Positions 17,274 to 27,133 are shown, numbered from the stretch's first letter. The stretch: 64,000 nt of DNA from Marixanthomonas ophiurae (GCF_003413745.1 NZ_QVID01000002.1:744001-808000), one strand, 5' to 3'. A program made the numbers and translations. The notes: generated from the letters alone by a model not told the origin.

Positions 17274-18224
17274 ATGAAAAATCTAATCTTCTTTTTAACT
17301 ACCGTAATTTTAACAACAAACTTACTGTCACAAACACAAACCAAAAAAGAAGTATTTATAATTGGTACCATGCACGAAGTACCTAAAATTGTTAAAAACA
17401 GTTACAAACCACTTTTAAAATTAGCAGTAAAATACAACCCTGAAGCTATTTATGTTGAAAGTCCGAGGCCAAATGACTCAATAAGCTGGGAATATTTAAA
17501 AAACGGTTGGTCAAAACATTATAAAGAATTTTACTATTTATCAGATTCGCTAAAAAATAGTTTCAGTTTTAATCAGCAAGCCTTGGATTCGTTACTAAAA
17601 AAAGATTTTGAAAATCTTACAGAAGACAATTTAAAACTAATAACTACTTCGTTTGCTTACCTTAGGGACAATGCTAATTATGAATTTTACAAATACATTC
17701 AAAAACACGGCGTTGAGGGTTCAAAGAAGCCAACACGTGCTGAAGACGGAGATTTAACAGCAAAGCTAGCTTTGGAGTTGAACATCAAAAAATTACATTC
17801 CATGGACGATCAACAAACGAATAAACAATATCATGAAGCTTGGCAGGGTTGTGCAAATCAAGGGCAAACCAATGGGGATAAGAAAATTAATAGAGAATTG
17901 AATAAAAAAGACTACAACAGAGCTATACTACCTGCACTTTTAGGAAGGTTAGGTAAACACGTAAATAAACGTAAATCTTTATTAAGGTTACACAAATTAT
18001 CCTCATTTACATATGTGAAAAATGAAACTGAAAGCTGTACGTTAGGGACAAAATTTTGGAACGAACGCAATAGCAGAATGGTAACAAACATTGCTAGTCA
18101 AGTACTAAGTAATGAGTATACTAAAAACATTGTCATTGTCGGGGCTGCCCATGTTATTGGATTAGAACGAGAGTTAAAGAAAAATTATCCAGATATCAGC
18201 ATTAAATTAGTTGATAAAAACTAA
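17274..18224 (+). CDS. DUF5694 / TraB-GumN-like secreted protein
   Basis: 316 residues with a signal peptide (hydrophobic residues 4-18, likely cleavage after LLSQ-type sequence near 20). After it comes FIIGTMHEVPK (His34, Glu35), PEAIYVESPRP and, near the C-terminus, IVGAAHVIGLERELK with His293. The paired GTxH and GAAHV elements resemble the TraB/GumN (Tiki-like) metallopeptidase fold, and the central part fits DUF5694. Peptidase activity is inference. It probably acts in the periplasm. Single gene. Confidence 0.75.
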   Translation: MKNLIFFLTTVILTTNLLSQTQTKKEVFIIGTMHEVPKIVKNSYKPLLKLAVKYNPEAIYVESPRPNDSISWEYLKNGWSKHYKEFYYLSDSLKNSFSFNQQALDSLLKKDFENLTEDNLKLITTSFAYLRDNANYEFYKYIQKHGVEGSKKPTRAEDGDLTAKLALELNIKKLHSMDDQQTNKQYHEAWQGCANQGQTNGDKKINRELNKKDYNRAILPALLGRLGKHVNKRKSLLRLHKLSSFTYVKNETESCTLGTKFWNERNSRMVTNIASQVLSNEYTKNIVIVGAAHVIGLERELKKNYPDISIKLVDKN

Positions 18225-18294
18225 TTACGTATGCTCATAAAATAAATGACTCATTTTCATTTCTTCAAACGCAAAAAAATGTGATCTGTTATAT

Positions 18295-18340
18295 AAAAGT
18301 GTTGCAAATTTATTGGCTATGCCGCATTTGTAACACTTTT
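18295..18340 (-). terminator. his operon terminator overlapping the hisIE stop codon
   Basis: A 15-base-pair hairpin: AAAAGTGTTACAAAT (18340-18326, inside the hisIE reading frame) pairs with ATTTGCAACACTTTT (18309-18295), one G-T pair, 16-base loop containing the stop codon, followed by TATAT. The 5' arm thus encodes the last residues of HisIE. Confidence 0.7.
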
Positions 18341-18912
18341 TCAATAGCTGAAAGTGTAAATCCTTTTGCCTGCAACAAGATTAGATAATGAAACAACAAA
18401 TCGCTGCTTTCATTTAAAAATAGAGTGTCATCGTTATCCTTTGCTTCAATAACTACTTCAACTGCCTCCTCTCCTACCTTTTGAGCTATCTTGTTCATTC
18501 CTTCTCTAAAAAGAGATGAAACATATGAGTTTTCGTTTTCCGAGTTATCCTTTCGGTCTTTAATCACTTCCTCTAGTTTTGAAAGAAACCCGAAGTTTGA
18601 ACTATTCTCTTCATTCCAACACGTGTCGGAACCTTTGTGACAAGTTGGTCCTTCTGGATTTACTTGAATAAGCAGCGTATCGTTGTCGCAATCAACTTTT
18701 ATAGAAACTAGGTTTAAAAAATTACCACTCTCCTCTCCTTTCGTCCATAGCCTGTTTTTGCTACGGCTAAAAAAAGTGACTTTCTTCGTTTCATTTGTTT
18801 TCAGAAAAGCTTCTTCATTCATATACCCCAACATCAGCACATTTTTTGTGATGGCATCTTGTATAACAGCTGGTACTAAACCGTTTTCATATTTTGTATA
18901 ATCAATTTGCAT
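18310..18912 (-). CDS. hisIE: Bifunctional phosphoribosyl-AMP cyclohydrolase / phosphoribosyl-ATP pyrophosphatase
   Basis: 200 residues, fused HisI and HisE, catalysing steps two and three of histidine synthesis. HisI part (about 1-105) contains FFSRSKNRLWTKGEESGN and the zinc-binding DCDNDTLL and CHKGSDTCW region. HisE part (about 108-200) has EEVVIEAK-type metal-binding glutamates (GEEAVEVVIEAKDND). Last gene of the his operon, four bases after hisF; a terminator hairpin overlaps its stop codon. Confidence 0.95.
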   Translation of the reverse strand: MQIDYTKYENGLVPAVIQDAITKNVLMLGYMNEEAFLKTNETKKVTFFSRSKNRLWTKGEESGNFLNLVSIKVDCDNDTLLIQVNPEGPTCHKGSDTCWNEENSSNFGFLSKLEEVIKDRKDNSENENSYVSSLFREGMNKIAQKVGEEAVEVVIEAKDNDDTLFLNESSDLLFHYLILLQAKGFTLSAIEKVLQMRHSQ

Positions 18913-18916
18913 AATT

Positions 18917-19672
18917 TTATAATCTAACAGGGATTCCCTGGGTTTGTAAATCTTTTTTTAATTCTGAAATTTCTATTTCTTTAAAGTGAAATACGCTAGC
19001 AGCTAAAGCTGCGTCTGCTTTCCCCAATTTAAATGCATCACTAAAATGGTTGATGGTCCCAGCGCCACCTGAAGCGATAATTGGAATATTAAGTGTTTCT
19101 GAAAGTTTTTTTAGAGCTTCATTAGCAAAACCGTCTTTGGTACCGTCATTATCCATTGATGTAAAAAGAATCTCTCCGGCTCCTCTTTTTTCAACTTCTA
19201 GTGCCCAATCAAATAAGTTAAGCGTTGTTGGTTCTTTTCCGCCAACCAAATGCACAATCCACTCATCGTTAATTTGCTTTGCATCAATCGCCACTACAAT
19301 ACATTGCGAACCAAATTTAGCAGCTAAATCGTTTATTAACTGCGGATTTTTAACTGCTGAAGAATTTACCGAAATTTTATCGGCTCCATTTTTTAATAAA
19401 ACGGCAACATCTTCCACACTCGAAATTCCGCCGCCAACCGTAAAAGGGATATTTATGGCTTCGGCAACTTTCAAAACAAGATTAGCAAGCGTTTTACGGC
19501 GTTCTTCAGTAGCTGAAATGTCTAAAAACACCAATTCATCGGCTCCAGTTTCATAATAAATTTTAGCCAACTCCACTGGATCTCCCGCGTCACGTAGGTT
19601 TACAAAGTTTACACCTTTTACGGTGCGTCCGTTTTTTATATCCAAACAAGGGATAATTCGTTTAGTTAGCAT
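18917..19672 (-). CDS. hisF: Imidazole glycerol phosphate synthase, cyclase subunit
   Basis: 251 residues, (beta/alpha)8 barrel. With HisH it makes imidazole glycerol phosphate and AICAR. The N-terminal [15 protein letters not shown] carries catalytic Asp11; the second catalytic Asp lies in VVAIDAK near residue 130. The phosphate-binding GGG and ASGGAG segments are intact. Overlaps the 3' end of hisA by 11 bases. Confidence 0.96.
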   Translation of the reverse strand: MLTKRIIPCLDIKNGRTVKGVNFVNLRDAGDPVELAKIYYETGADELVFLDISATEERRKTLANLVLKVAEAINIPFTVGGGISSVEDVAVLLKNGADKISVNSSAVKNPQLINDLAAKFGSQCIVVAIDAKQINDEWIVHLVGGKEPTTLNLFDWALEVEKRGAGEILFTSMDNDGTKDGFANEALKKLSETLNIPIIASGGAGTINHFSDAFKLGKADAALAASVFHFKEIEISELKKDLQTQGIPVRL

Positions 19673-20390
19673 CTAATATAAATTTTTCAAGTTGTTTCAT
19701 CGAAATTCTGTTTTCATAAATAGCCTTCCCAATAATAGCGCCTTCACAGCCTATTTCAGCGAGCTTTGGTAGATCATCAAAAGTAGCGACACCTCCTGAA
19801 GCGATTAGTTTTAAATTCTGGGTTTCAGACAAGATCTGTTTGTATAAGTCAAACGAAGGCCCTTCTAACATTCCATCTTTACTAATGTCTGTGCAAATAA
19901 CATACGATACTCCTTCATCTTGGTATTTTTGAATAAAAGGAATGACAAACTCATCACTCTCTTCTAACCAACCTCCAACTGCTACCTTTTCATCTTTTGC
20001 ATCTGCACCTAAGATAATTTTATCACTTCCATATTGTTGTAACCAGTTTTTAAAAACATCCGGTTTTTTAACGGCAATACTTCCGCCTGTTATTTGATTG
20101 GCACCACTGTTAAAAGCTATTTCTAAGTCTGTATTACTCTTTAAACCGCCTCCAAAATCTATTTGTAAGTTGGTTTTAGAAGCTATTTCTTCTAAAATTT
20201 TATAATTAACAATATGGCTGCTTTTTGCACCGTCTAAGTCAACTAAATGCAGGTATTGTATGCCATGAGCTTCAAATTGTTTTGCTACTTCAAGTGGGTT
20301 TTCGTTATATATTTTCTTTGTGCTGTAATCACCTTTTGAAAGGCGTACGCACTTACCTTCAATGATATCTATAGCAGGTATAATTCTCAT
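19662..20390 (-). CDS. hisA: ProFAR isomerase (phosphoribosylformimino-5-aminoimidazole carboxamide ribotide isomerase)
   Basis: 242 residues, (beta/alpha)8 barrel homologous to HisF. N-terminal [20 protein letters not shown] carries catalytic Asp8; the second catalytic residue lies in the [14 protein letters not shown] segment. Phosphate-binding GGGLKS and ASGGVAT are intact. Lies two bases after hisH and overlaps hisF. Confidence 0.96.
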   Translation of the reverse strand: MRIIPAIDIIEGKCVRLSKGDYSTKKIYNENPLEVAKQFEAHGIQYLHLVDLDGAKSSHIVNYKILEEIASKTNLQIDFGGGLKSNTDLEIAFNSGANQITGGSIAVKKPDVFKNWLQQYGSDKIILGADAKDEKVAVGGWLEESDEFVIPFIQKYQDEGVSYVICTDISKDGMLEGPSFDLYKQILSETQNLKLIASGGVATFDDLPKLAEIGCEGAIIGKAIYENRISMKQLEKFILDAN

Positions 20391-20392
20391 AA

Positions 20393-20974
20393 TTAGATTG
20401 TTAAAAAATTTTTCAATATTATTTCTCCGGCAGTACTACTTTTTTCAGGGTGAAATTGCACTCCGTAGAAATTATTTTTTTGTAATGCTGAAGAGTAATC
20501 CCCGCCATAATCTGTAGTTGCAATGGTTTCATTGCACGGTGGAACATAATAACTGTGCACCAAATACATAAATTCATGTTCTGAAATATTTTTAAATAAA
20601 TCAGATTCTAAATTTGAAATGGTGTTCCAACCCATTTGTGGGACTTTTAATGTGTTTGAAAATCGTTTTACGTCAACATTAAAAACACCCAACCCCTTTG
20701 TATTTCCTTCTTCCGAAGAAGTGCAAAGTAATTGCATCCCCAAACAAATCCCAAAAACAGGTTGTTTTAAGGTCGGTATGAGTTTGTCCAACCCTGTTTC
20801 TTTTAGCATTTTCATCGCACTGTCTGCGTGACCTACACCAGGAAAAATTACTTTATCAGCATTTTTAATTTCTTCTTCATTATTACTTAAAACAGCTGTA
20901 AAACCTAGGCGTTCAATAGCAAATTGAAGACTTTTTATATTCCCGGCACCATAATCTATAATTACTATGTTCAT
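20393..20974 (-). CDS. hisH: Imidazole glycerol phosphate synthase, glutaminase subunit
   Basis: 193 residues, class I glutamine amidotransferase supplying ammonia to HisF. Catalytic triad visible: Cys77 in GICLGMQLL, His175 and Glu177 in [10 protein letters not shown]-terminal [14 protein letters not shown] is typical. Its start codon shares one base with the hisB stop (20974), so translation is coupled. Confidence 0.96.
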   Translation of the reverse strand: MNIVIIDYGAGNIKSLQFAIERLGFTAVLSNNEEEIKNADKVIFPGVGHADSAMKMLKETGLDKLIPTLKQPVFGICLGMQLLCTSSEEGNTKGLGVFNVDVKRFSNTLKVPQMGWNTISNLESDLFKNISEHEFMYLVHSYYVPPCNETIATTDYGGDYSSALQKNNFYGVQFHPEKSSTAGEIILKNFLTI

Positions 20975-22110
20975 TACAATACGCCTTTTGTAGATGGTAA
21001 AATCATCTTGTCTGTATCTCGTTTTACTGCTACTTTTATCGCTTTAGCAAAGGCTTTAAAAATTGCTTCAATTTTGTGGTGTTCGTTGGTTCCTTCGGCT
21101 TTGATGTTAAGATTTGCTTTCGCGCCATCGGTAAAACTTTTGAAAAAATGATAAAACATTTCAGTAGGCATTTTGCCAATCATCTCACGTTTAAAATCAG
21201 CTTCCCAAACCAGCCAATTTCTACCGCCAAAATCAATCGCTACTTGCGCTAAGCAATCGTCCATGGGTAAACAAAACCCGTAGCGTTCTATTCCTAGTTT
21301 ATTTCCCAATGCTTTTGAAAAGACTTCCCCTAAAGCAATAGCCGTATCCTCGATTGTGTGGTGTTCATCAACTTCCAGATCACCTTTTACCTTCACCGAA
21401 AGATCCATTTGACCGTGTCTCGCTATTTGATCTAACATATGATCGAAAAAAGCAATTCCGGTGTCTATATCACTTTTCCCAGTTCCATCAAGGTTTAGTT
21501 TTATAGATATATCTGTTTCATTTGTTTTTCTAGTTATTTCAGCGGTTCTTGCATCTAATTTTAAAAACTCATAAATAGCATTCCAGTCATTGGTCTCTAA
21601 TGCTATAACAGCGTTTAATTCTTCTTTTTGAACTGTGATTTCGTTGGTTCCTAACTGGGTGTCATCATTGATGAAAATAGCTTTTGAGCCTAGGTTTTTA
21701 GCCAACTCCACATCGGTTAAACGATCACCGATTACAAACGAGTTTTCCAAATCGTATTCATCTGAAAAATACTTTTGCAACAAGGCTGTACCTGGTTTGC
21801 GGGTGGGAGCATTTTCATGCGGGAAAGTTCTATCTAAAAAAACTTCATTAAACACCACTCCTTCATGTTCAAATGCCTTCATAATAAAGTTATGAACTGG
21901 CCAGAACGTTTCTTCCGGAAACGAGTCGGTGCCTAAACCGTCTTGATTGGTAATCATAACAAGCTCAAAATCCAATTCCTTGGCTATTTTTGCCATATAA
22001 GTGAACACCTTAGGGTAAAAAACCATCTTGTCAAAGGCATCGATTTGTTCATCAACGGTTTCTTTAATGAGGGTTCCGTCTCTATCTATAAATAATACAT
22101 TCTTTTTCAT
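20974..22110 (-). CDS. hisB: Bifunctional histidinol-phosphatase / imidazoleglycerol-phosphate dehydratase
   Basis: 378 residues. The N-terminal HAD phosphatase has FIDRDGT with Asp9 and Asp11 and zinc-loop-like residues around residue 95-105; the C-terminal dehydratase (about 188-378) has the metal-binding [15 protein letters not shown] and [14 protein letters not shown] segments. The fused form is as in enterobacteria and many Bacteroidota. Overlaps hisC by four bases and hisH by one. Confidence 0.96.
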   Translation of the reverse strand: MKKNVLFIDRDGTLIKETVDEQIDAFDKMVFYPKVFTYMAKIAKELDFELVMITNQDGLGTDSFPEETFWPVHNFIMKAFEHEGVVFNEVFLDRTFPHENAPTRKPGTALLQKYFSDEYDLENSFVIGDRLTDVELAKNLGSKAIFINDDTQLGTNEITVQKEELNAVIALETNDWNAIYEFLKLDARTAEITRKTNETDISIKLNLDGTGKSDIDTGIAFFDHMLDQIARHGQMDLSVKVKGDLEVDEHHTIEDTAIALGEVFSKALGNKLGIERYGFCLPMDDCLAQVAIDFGGRNWLVWEADFKREMIGKMPTEMFYHFFKSFTDGAKANLNIKAEGTNEHHKIEAIFKAFAKAIKVAVKRDTDKMILPSTKGVL

Positions 22111-23159
22111 GATTTGAGTTGTTTTAGTGTGGCGATTAAAAGCTTATTTTCTTTAGGAGTTCCTACGGTAAAGCGCAATGTATTTTCACAAAGCGGTTGA
22201 TTGCTTCGATTGCGAACTACAACACCTTTTTCTACTAATTGGTTGTAGCGTTTGCTAGCATCATCGACTCTACAAAGTATAAAATTTGCTTCTGAAGGGA
22301 CTATTTTATCAATAAAACTTATTTCAAGTAAAGCTTTATATAATTTGATCTTTTCATCTATTAATGAGCCTATTTCTTTTTTTACCGATGATATATTCTG
22401 CAATCGATGTATAGCCTTTTCTTGTGTTAAGGAGTTGATGTTGTAAGGCGGTTTAATTTTATTTAAAATTGTTATTATTTCTTCGGAAGCAAAACAAATA
22501 CCCAATCGAATTCCTGCCATTCCGTATGCTTTTGATAAGGTTTGTGTGATAACCAAATTAGGAAACTGTTTCAATTTTTTCGACCAACTTTCGGTTTCAG
22601 AAAAATCGATATAGGCTTCATCAATAACTACTAATCCTTTGAAGTTGTTCAATAACTGTTCAATATTAGCTTCAGAAAGAGCGGTTCCTGTCGGGTTGTT
22701 GGGCGAACAAAGAAAAATCATTTTTGTTTGTTTATCAACTGCCTCTAAAATAGCCGGAACGTTTGGTTGAAATGCTTCGGTTAACAGCACTTCCCTATTC
22801 TCGATATTATTAATTCCAGCGAGTACCTTGTACATTCCGTAAGTTGGCGGAAGTGTGATTATAGTGTCTTTTCCAGGCTCGCAGAAGGCTCTAAATAGCA
22901 AATCCAGTACTTCGTCACTACCATTGCCTAACAGCATATTCTTTTCTGAAATATCTTTAATCAGCCCTATTTCTTTCTTTAAAAGCCGTTGTTGCGGATC
23001 CGGATAACGGTTTACTCCGTTTTCAAACGGATTTTCATTGGCGTCTAAAAAAACCATAGCTGCTCCGCTTTCCGTAAACTCGTCACGTGCCGAACTATAC
23101 GGCTCTAACGCTGCAACATTGGGACGGATTAATTTTTCTAAGTTACATGTGTTTGTCAT
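22107..23159 (-). CDS. hisC: Histidinol-phosphate aminotransferase
   Basis: 350 residues, fold-type I PLP enzyme. PLP lysine Lys210 in [21 protein letters not shown] at 77-83 and CSPNNPTG at 151-158 bind the cofactor. Position within the operon (between hisD and hisB) confirms the histidinol-phosphate role over other aromatic aminotransferases. Four bases after hisD. Confidence 0.96.
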   Translation of the reverse strand: MTNTCNLEKLIRPNVAALEPYSSARDEFTESGAAMVFLDANENPFENGVNRYPDPQQRLLKKEIGLIKDISEKNMLLGNGSDEVLDLLFRAFCEPGKDTIITLPPTYGMYKVLAGINNIENREVLLTEAFQPNVPAILEAVDKQTKMIFLCSPNNPTGTALSEANIEQLLNNFKGLVVIDEAYIDFSETESWSKKLKQFPNLVITQTLSKAYGMAGIRLGICFASEEIITILNKIKPPYNINSLTQEKAIHRLQNISSVKKEIGSLIDEKIKLYKALLEISFIDKIVPSEANFILCRVDDASKRYNQLVEKGVVVRNRSNQPLCENTLRFTVGTPKENKLLIATLKQLKS

Positions 23160-23163
23160 ACTA

Positions 23164-24447
23164 TTATTTTAAACTTTTTAAACGAAGTGACACTGCATTT
23201 TTATGAGCTTGCAAACCCTCTGCTTCTGCCATGATTTCAATTGCAGAACCAATATTTTTAATTCCAGTCTCTGTTATTTTCTGAAAGGTCATACTCCTTA
23301 AAAAGCTGTCTAAATTAACTCCGCTATATTGTTTTGCATATCCGTTGGTTGGTAAAGTATGATTGGTGCCTGAAGCATAATCGCCAGCGCTTTCGGGTGT
23401 GTAATTCCCTATAAATACAGATCCTGCATTTTGAATATTCGTCACGAAATAGTCTTCATTTTCTGAAATAACAATAAAGTGTTCCGGTGCATATTCATTG
23501 ATCATTTCTAGCGCTTCTTTTTCAGAATTGATTAAAATGAGTTTTGAGTTTTCAATTGCCTGAGTTGCAATTTCTTTTCTTGGTAATTGTTCCAACTGTT
23601 TTACCACTTCCTTTTCGGTTTCAGCAATCATCTTTTCAGAAGTTGAAACCAAAATAACTTGGCTATCAGGACCGTGTTCTGCTTGACTTAACAAATCTGA
23701 CGCTACAAAGGCAGGATTAGCAGTATCATCTGCATAAACTAATAATTCTGAAGGTCCAGCAGGCATATCGATGGCTACATTATATTTAGTCGCCAGTTGT
23801 TTCGCTACCGTAACGTATTGATTTCCGGGACCAAAAATTTTATATACAGAAGGAACGGTTTCGGTACCAAATGTCATCGCGGCAATGGCTTGAATACCGC
23901 CTATTTTATAGATTTTAGCGATGCCACAAAGTTTTGCCGTGTATAATATGGCTGGATTGATTTCTCCGTTTTTATCAGGTGGCGTACAAAGCATAATTTC
24001 TTTGCAACCAGCAATTGTTGCAGGGACAGCAAGCATTAAAATGGTAGAAAATAGCGGAGCAGACCCTCCAGGAATATACAATCCCACTTTTTGAATGGGT
24101 CGTTTTTCCTGCCAACACGTAACTCCGTTGGTTGTTTCTACCGATACTTGTTCGGTTTTTTGTGCAGCATGAAATGTAGTAATATTCGCTTTCGCTAGGT
24201 CTATCGCTTCTTTTAATTCCGAAGAAACAGACTTTACAGCTTGATTGATTTCTTCTCCGGAAACTAATATCGTATCAGGCGTTATTCCATCGAAAAGCTG
24301 TGTGTATTTTAACACTGCGCTATCTCCTTTTGTTTTTACTTCTGAAAATATCTCATTGACAATTTTCTCAATATCAGCTACAGTTTGCGTAGGCCTTTTA
24401 AGTAAGGTTTCCCAAGTGCTTTTATCTGGATTTAGTACTTTTTCCAT
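23164..24447 (-). CDS. hisD: Histidinol dehydrogenase
   Basis: 427 residues, NAD- and zinc-dependent, oxidises histidinol to histidine in two steps. Recognisable GLYIPGGSAPLFSTILM, GPGNQYVTVAK, DMPAGPSELLVYAD, LLSQAEHGPDSQ (zinc and catalytic residues) and YAPEHF. Full length. The start shares one base with the hisG stop (24447). Confidence 0.96.
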   Translation of the reverse strand: MEKVLNPDKSTWETLLKRPTQTVADIEKIVNEIFSEVKTKGDSAVLKYTQLFDGITPDTILVSGEEINQAVKSVSSELKEAIDLAKANITTFHAAQKTEQVSVETTNGVTCWQEKRPIQKVGLYIPGGSAPLFSTILMLAVPATIAGCKEIMLCTPPDKNGEINPAILYTAKLCGIAKIYKIGGIQAIAAMTFGTETVPSVYKIFGPGNQYVTVAKQLATKYNVAIDMPAGPSELLVYADDTANPAFVASDLLSQAEHGPDSQVILVSTSEKMIAETEKEVVKQLEQLPRKEIATQAIENSKLILINSEKEALEMINEYAPEHFIVISENEDYFVTNIQNAGSVFIGNYTPESAGDYASGTNHTLPTNGYAKQYSGVNLDSFLRSMTFQKITETGIKNIGSAIEIMAEAEGLQAHKNAVSLRLKSLK

Positions 24448-25304
24448 TATGCGATCATTTTTTCAATAGGACACACTAAAATTCCTTCAGCTCCTACTGC
24501 TTTTAATTCTTCAATAACTTCCCAAAACTCTTCTTGATTAACTACTGAATGCATACTACTCCAGCCTTCTTTGAGAAGCGGTAAAATGGTTGGGCTTTTC
24601 ATACCTGGTAATAATTTCGTGATAGCTTCGATTTTATCATTTGGAGTATTCAGCAAAACATAGCGATTGTCACGTCCTTTTAATACAGATTGAATTCGAA
24701 AAATTAATTTATCCAACAGTTGATTTACTTGGTCACTAATTAAAGGAGATGCTGCCAATACAGCTTCACTTTTAAAAATAACTTCAACTTCTTTTAAATT
24801 GTTTTTAAAAAGTGTACTTCCGCTACTTACAATATCGCAAATACCATCTGCTAAACCAATATTAGGGGCAATTTCAACACTTCCATTGATAATGTGCAAA
24901 TCTGCATTAATTCCTTTTTCGGTAAGATACTTTTGTGTGGTATTAGGATATGAAGTGGCTATTCTTTTTCCGTCAAGGTCTTTTATACTATCGTATTCAA
25001 AAAACTTTGATACTGCTAATGAGACGCGACATTTAGAAAAGCCTAACTTTTCTTTTACTTTAATATCATTTCCGTTTTCAACTAAAAGATTTTCTCCTAT
25101 TATCGCACAATCTACTACACCATCTTTTAAATATTGAGGAATATCGCCATTACGTAAATAATAGATTTCCAACGGAAAATTTTTAGCAGGAGCTTTTAAT
25201 TGGTCTCTGCCATTATCTATGGAAATGCCACAATCTTTTAAAATTTTTAAAGACTCTTGGTTTAGCCTACCTGACTTTTGTACTGCAATTTTTAATACTT
25301 TCAT
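24447..25304 (-). CDS. hisG: ATP phosphoribosyltransferase, long form
   Basis: 285 residues from the ATG at 25304 (MKVLKIAVQKSGRL); the frame is open farther upstream through the attenuator hairpin, which is not plausible coding sequence. First and feedback-inhibited step of histidine synthesis. The catalytic domains include NGSVEIAPNIGLADGICDIVSSGSTL; the C-terminal ACT-like regulatory domain (about 215-285) marks the long form that needs no HisZ. First structural gene of the operon, controlled by the upstream leader/attenuator. Confidence 0.96.
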   Translation of the reverse strand: MKVLKIAVQKSGRLNQESLKILKDCGISIDNGRDQLKAPAKNFPLEIYYLRNGDIPQYLKDGVVDCAIIGENLLVENGNDIKVKEKLGFSKCRVSLAVSKFFEYDSIKDLDGKRIATSYPNTTQKYLTEKGINADLHIINGSVEIAPNIGLADGICDIVSSGSTLFKNNLKEVEVIFKSEAVLAASPLISDQVNQLLDKLIFRIQSVLKGRDNRYVLLNTPNDKIEAITKLLPGMKSPTILPLLKEGWSSMHSVVNQEEFWEVIEELKAVGAEGILVCPIEKMIA

Positions 25305-25324
25305 TTTTTTAATTTTAATGCATG

Positions 25325-25357
25325 AAAAAACCCGTTTGAGAATGCTCAAACGGGTTT
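25325..25357 (-). terminator. his attenuator terminator
   Basis: On the minus strand AAACCCGTTTGAG, a four-base loop (CATT) and CTCAAACGGGTTT form a perfect 13-base-pair stem followed by a T run (TTTTTT), 21 bases before the hisG ATG. It lies downstream of the histidine-rich leader peptide, which is the layout of a translation-controlled attenuator. Confidence 0.9.
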
Positions 25358-25396
25358 CGATATAGTTTTATAAGTTTTAATTACAACATACCAAGA

Positions 25397-25453
25397 TCAC
25401 CTCGCAAGAGCGTGGAAATTAATATGGTGATGATGTAATGCTATCTGTTTCAT
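25397..25453 (-). CDS. hisL: his operon leader peptide
   Basis: An 18-codon open frame on the minus strand reads MKQIALHHHHINFHALAR: four consecutive histidines plus a fifth at position 14, ending with TGA. It lies between the promoter box at 25464-25471 and the attenuator hairpin at 25325-25357. In such operons ribosome stalling at histidine codons when charged tRNA-His is scarce prevents formation of the terminator. I did not resolve the competing antiterminator pairing. The probable transcription start is only a few bases before the ATG. Confidence 0.9.
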   Translation of the reverse strand: MKQIALHHHHINFHALAR

Positions 25454-25463
25454 AAGATGTGTA

Positions 25464-25471
25464 CAAAGTTA
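25464..25471 (-). promoter_or_regulatory. -7 box of the his operon promoter
   Basis: The minus strand reads TAACTTTG (TAnnTTTG), 10 bases before the leader-peptide ATG, giving an almost leaderless hisL. No TTG at the expected -33 spacing; the region upstream is very AT-rich. Confidence 0.6.
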
Positions 25472-25539
25472 GATAAAAATGTTTATATAATTATTAATAA
25501 ACATATTATTATTAAGTAAAAATAAATACAATATTTTAT

Positions 25540-25547
25540 TAGATTTG
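25540..25547 (+). promoter_or_regulatory. Candidate -7 box for the OmpA-domain gene
   Basis: TAGATTTG matches TAnnTTTG 57 bases before the TTG start at 25605. No convincing -33 element. Confidence 0.45.
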
Positions 25548-25604
25548 TTTTTTATAGAATTATAAGAAATAACTTACGTTCTATAAATCAATTTTTTACA
25601 CGCT

Positions 25605-26567
25605 TTGAAAAGTTTTTTAATAGCTTTTATCATTTTTCTCATTTGGGCTTTTTTTGGGCTTTGGCTCTATTCATGGCTTCAGACAGACAAAGAATCTACT
25701 GCTGTTCTAACCGAAAACACGTCCATAAATAAAGATACACTTACCCCTAGTGCAATTGATAGTATTAATAAAATGGAGAGTAATTTACCTAATATAGACT
25801 CTATTCCTATTGAAAGTAATACTCCAATGGTTGTAAAAAATGATCAAGATGACATTTTATTTTTGTTTGAAGAAGGAATAATATCGCACAAAAACAGCAC
25901 AGAAATTATTGTTCCTGAATCCACTATTGATTTTAAATACAAAATCAATACCTATTTAATTGAACACCCAAATAAAGAAGTACAAATTACTTCGATTTAC
26001 AGTCCTGATGAAAATACGGAAACACCAAATATAGGAGTTCAAAGGGGTAATAAAGTAAAACAAATTTTAATTACGACTGGAATTGCTTCAAAAAAAATTG
26101 TGGTAAAACCTGTAATTAAAGACATTAATTTTGATGAAAATGAAGAATTTAGCGACGGTTTTTCCTTTTCCTTTAAACCTTGGGATAAAGACCGTGTGGA
26201 AGATATTGAAATAAACATTCCTGAATCGGTAACGGTATATCCTAAATTTTCTGAAACCGGAATTATCGTAAACAATAATTTACGTAATTTGTTTGAAGAG
26301 GTTAAAACCGCCCTTACAAACAACCCAGAGATGACTATTGCAGTAATTGGCCATACAGACAATGTAGGAAATGCAAACGATAATTACAGTATGGGGCTAC
26401 AATATGCAAGACAAGTACGATGGTATTTAATTTCAAAAGGAGGTTTTGAGAAATCACTAATTAAAGCAATTTCTAAAGGCGAAACAGAGCCAATTGATAC
26501 TAATAACTCTAAACGTGGAAGAAACGCCAATAGGAGGATTGAAATAGTTTACAATTATAATGGATAG
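25605..26567 (+). CDS. OmpA-family protein with N-terminal membrane anchor
   Basis: 320 residues from a TTG start at 25605 (Met-Lys-Ser-Phe-Leu), which gives a good anchor helix at residues 4-24. A polar Thr/Ser/Asn-rich linker follows, then one degenerate and one complete OmpA-like peptidoglycan-binding module; the second includes IAVIGHTDNVGNANDNYSMG and the C-terminal RGRNANRRIEI. The anchor seems uncleaved, so the protein may link the inner membrane to peptidoglycan. Its 3' end overlaps the next gene by eight bases. Confidence 0.82.
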   Translation: MKSFLIAFIIFLIWAFFGLWLYSWLQTDKESTAVLTENTSINKDTLTPSAIDSINKMESNLPNIDSIPIESNTPMVVKNDQDDILFLFEEGIISHKNSTEIIVPESTIDFKYKINTYLIEHPNKEVQITSIYSPDENTETPNIGVQRGNKVKQILITTGIASKKIVVKPVIKDINFDENEEFSDGFSFSFKPWDKDRVEDIEINIPESVTVYPKFSETGIIVNNNLRNLFEEVKTALTNNPEMTIAVIGHTDNVGNANDNYSMGLQYARQVRWYLISKGGFEKSLIKAISKGETEPIDTNNSKRGRNANRRIEIVYNYNG

Positions 26568-27123
26568 TGTTTTTGAATACATAAACCAGTTTCCCAATTT
26601 GATCGGTATTTTCATTTTAATGCTGAGCTCCTTCGTTATTGGTTATTTTTCAGGATGGTGGTTGCAAAAAGGAAAAAGTAGAACCTTTATAAAAAAACTA
26701 AAAGGTGAAGTAAACGCCGCCAAACATCAACAAAAAGTAAACGATATTGAAACAATTTTTACTGAAATAAAGCCTAAAATTGTTGAAGTTGTAAAACAAA
26801 CACAAAAGGAGATTATTAATCCTGAAGAAGTTTTGAAAAAGGCACGGACTAGTTTTGTTACCTACACAAAAGACAAACCTAAATTAGATTATGAAACTAT
26901 TGGTTTTGCTCATAGCTTTGAAAGGGATGACCTTACTAAGATTGAAGGTATTGGTCCTTATATTGAAGAAAAACTCAATGAAATTGACATTTACACCTTT
27001 GAGCAAATAAGTAAGCTTACCTCTTCTGATATACGTGCGCTTACCGATATTATCGACTTTTTCCCCGGTAGAATTGAACGTGATAACTGGGTAGGACAAG
27101 CAAAATCTTTTATCGCTTACTAA
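26560..27123 (+). CDS. Membrane-anchored helix-hairpin-helix protein
   Basis: 187 residues. One membrane helix at about 14-34, then a basic stretch (KGKSRTFIKKLKGEV) and a helical linker. The C-terminal 70 residues hold a helix-hairpin-helix-type module, LTKIEGIGPYIEEKLNEIDIYTFEQISKLTSSDIRAL in outline, as in proteins with DUF4332-like or ribosomal L21-linked HhH domains. It overlaps the OmpA-domain gene by eight bases, so the two are co-translated and probably work together at the envelope. Nucleic-acid binding is not shown. Confidence 0.78.
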   Translation: MDSVFEYINQFPNLIGIFILMLSSFVIGYFSGWWLQKGKSRTFIKKLKGEVNAAKHQQKVNDIETIFTEIKPKIVEVVKQTQKEIINPEEVLKKARTSFVTYTKDKPKLDYETIGFAHSFERDDLTKIEGIGPYIEEKLNEIDIYTFEQISKLTSSDIRALTDIIDFFPGRIERDNWVGQAKSFIAY

Positions 27124-27133
27124 AAAAAATTAT

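Noticed and set aside
18225-18294. Possible small gene between the DUF5694 gene and hisIE
   Set aside because: No open frame of useful length; the gap contains the his terminator only.
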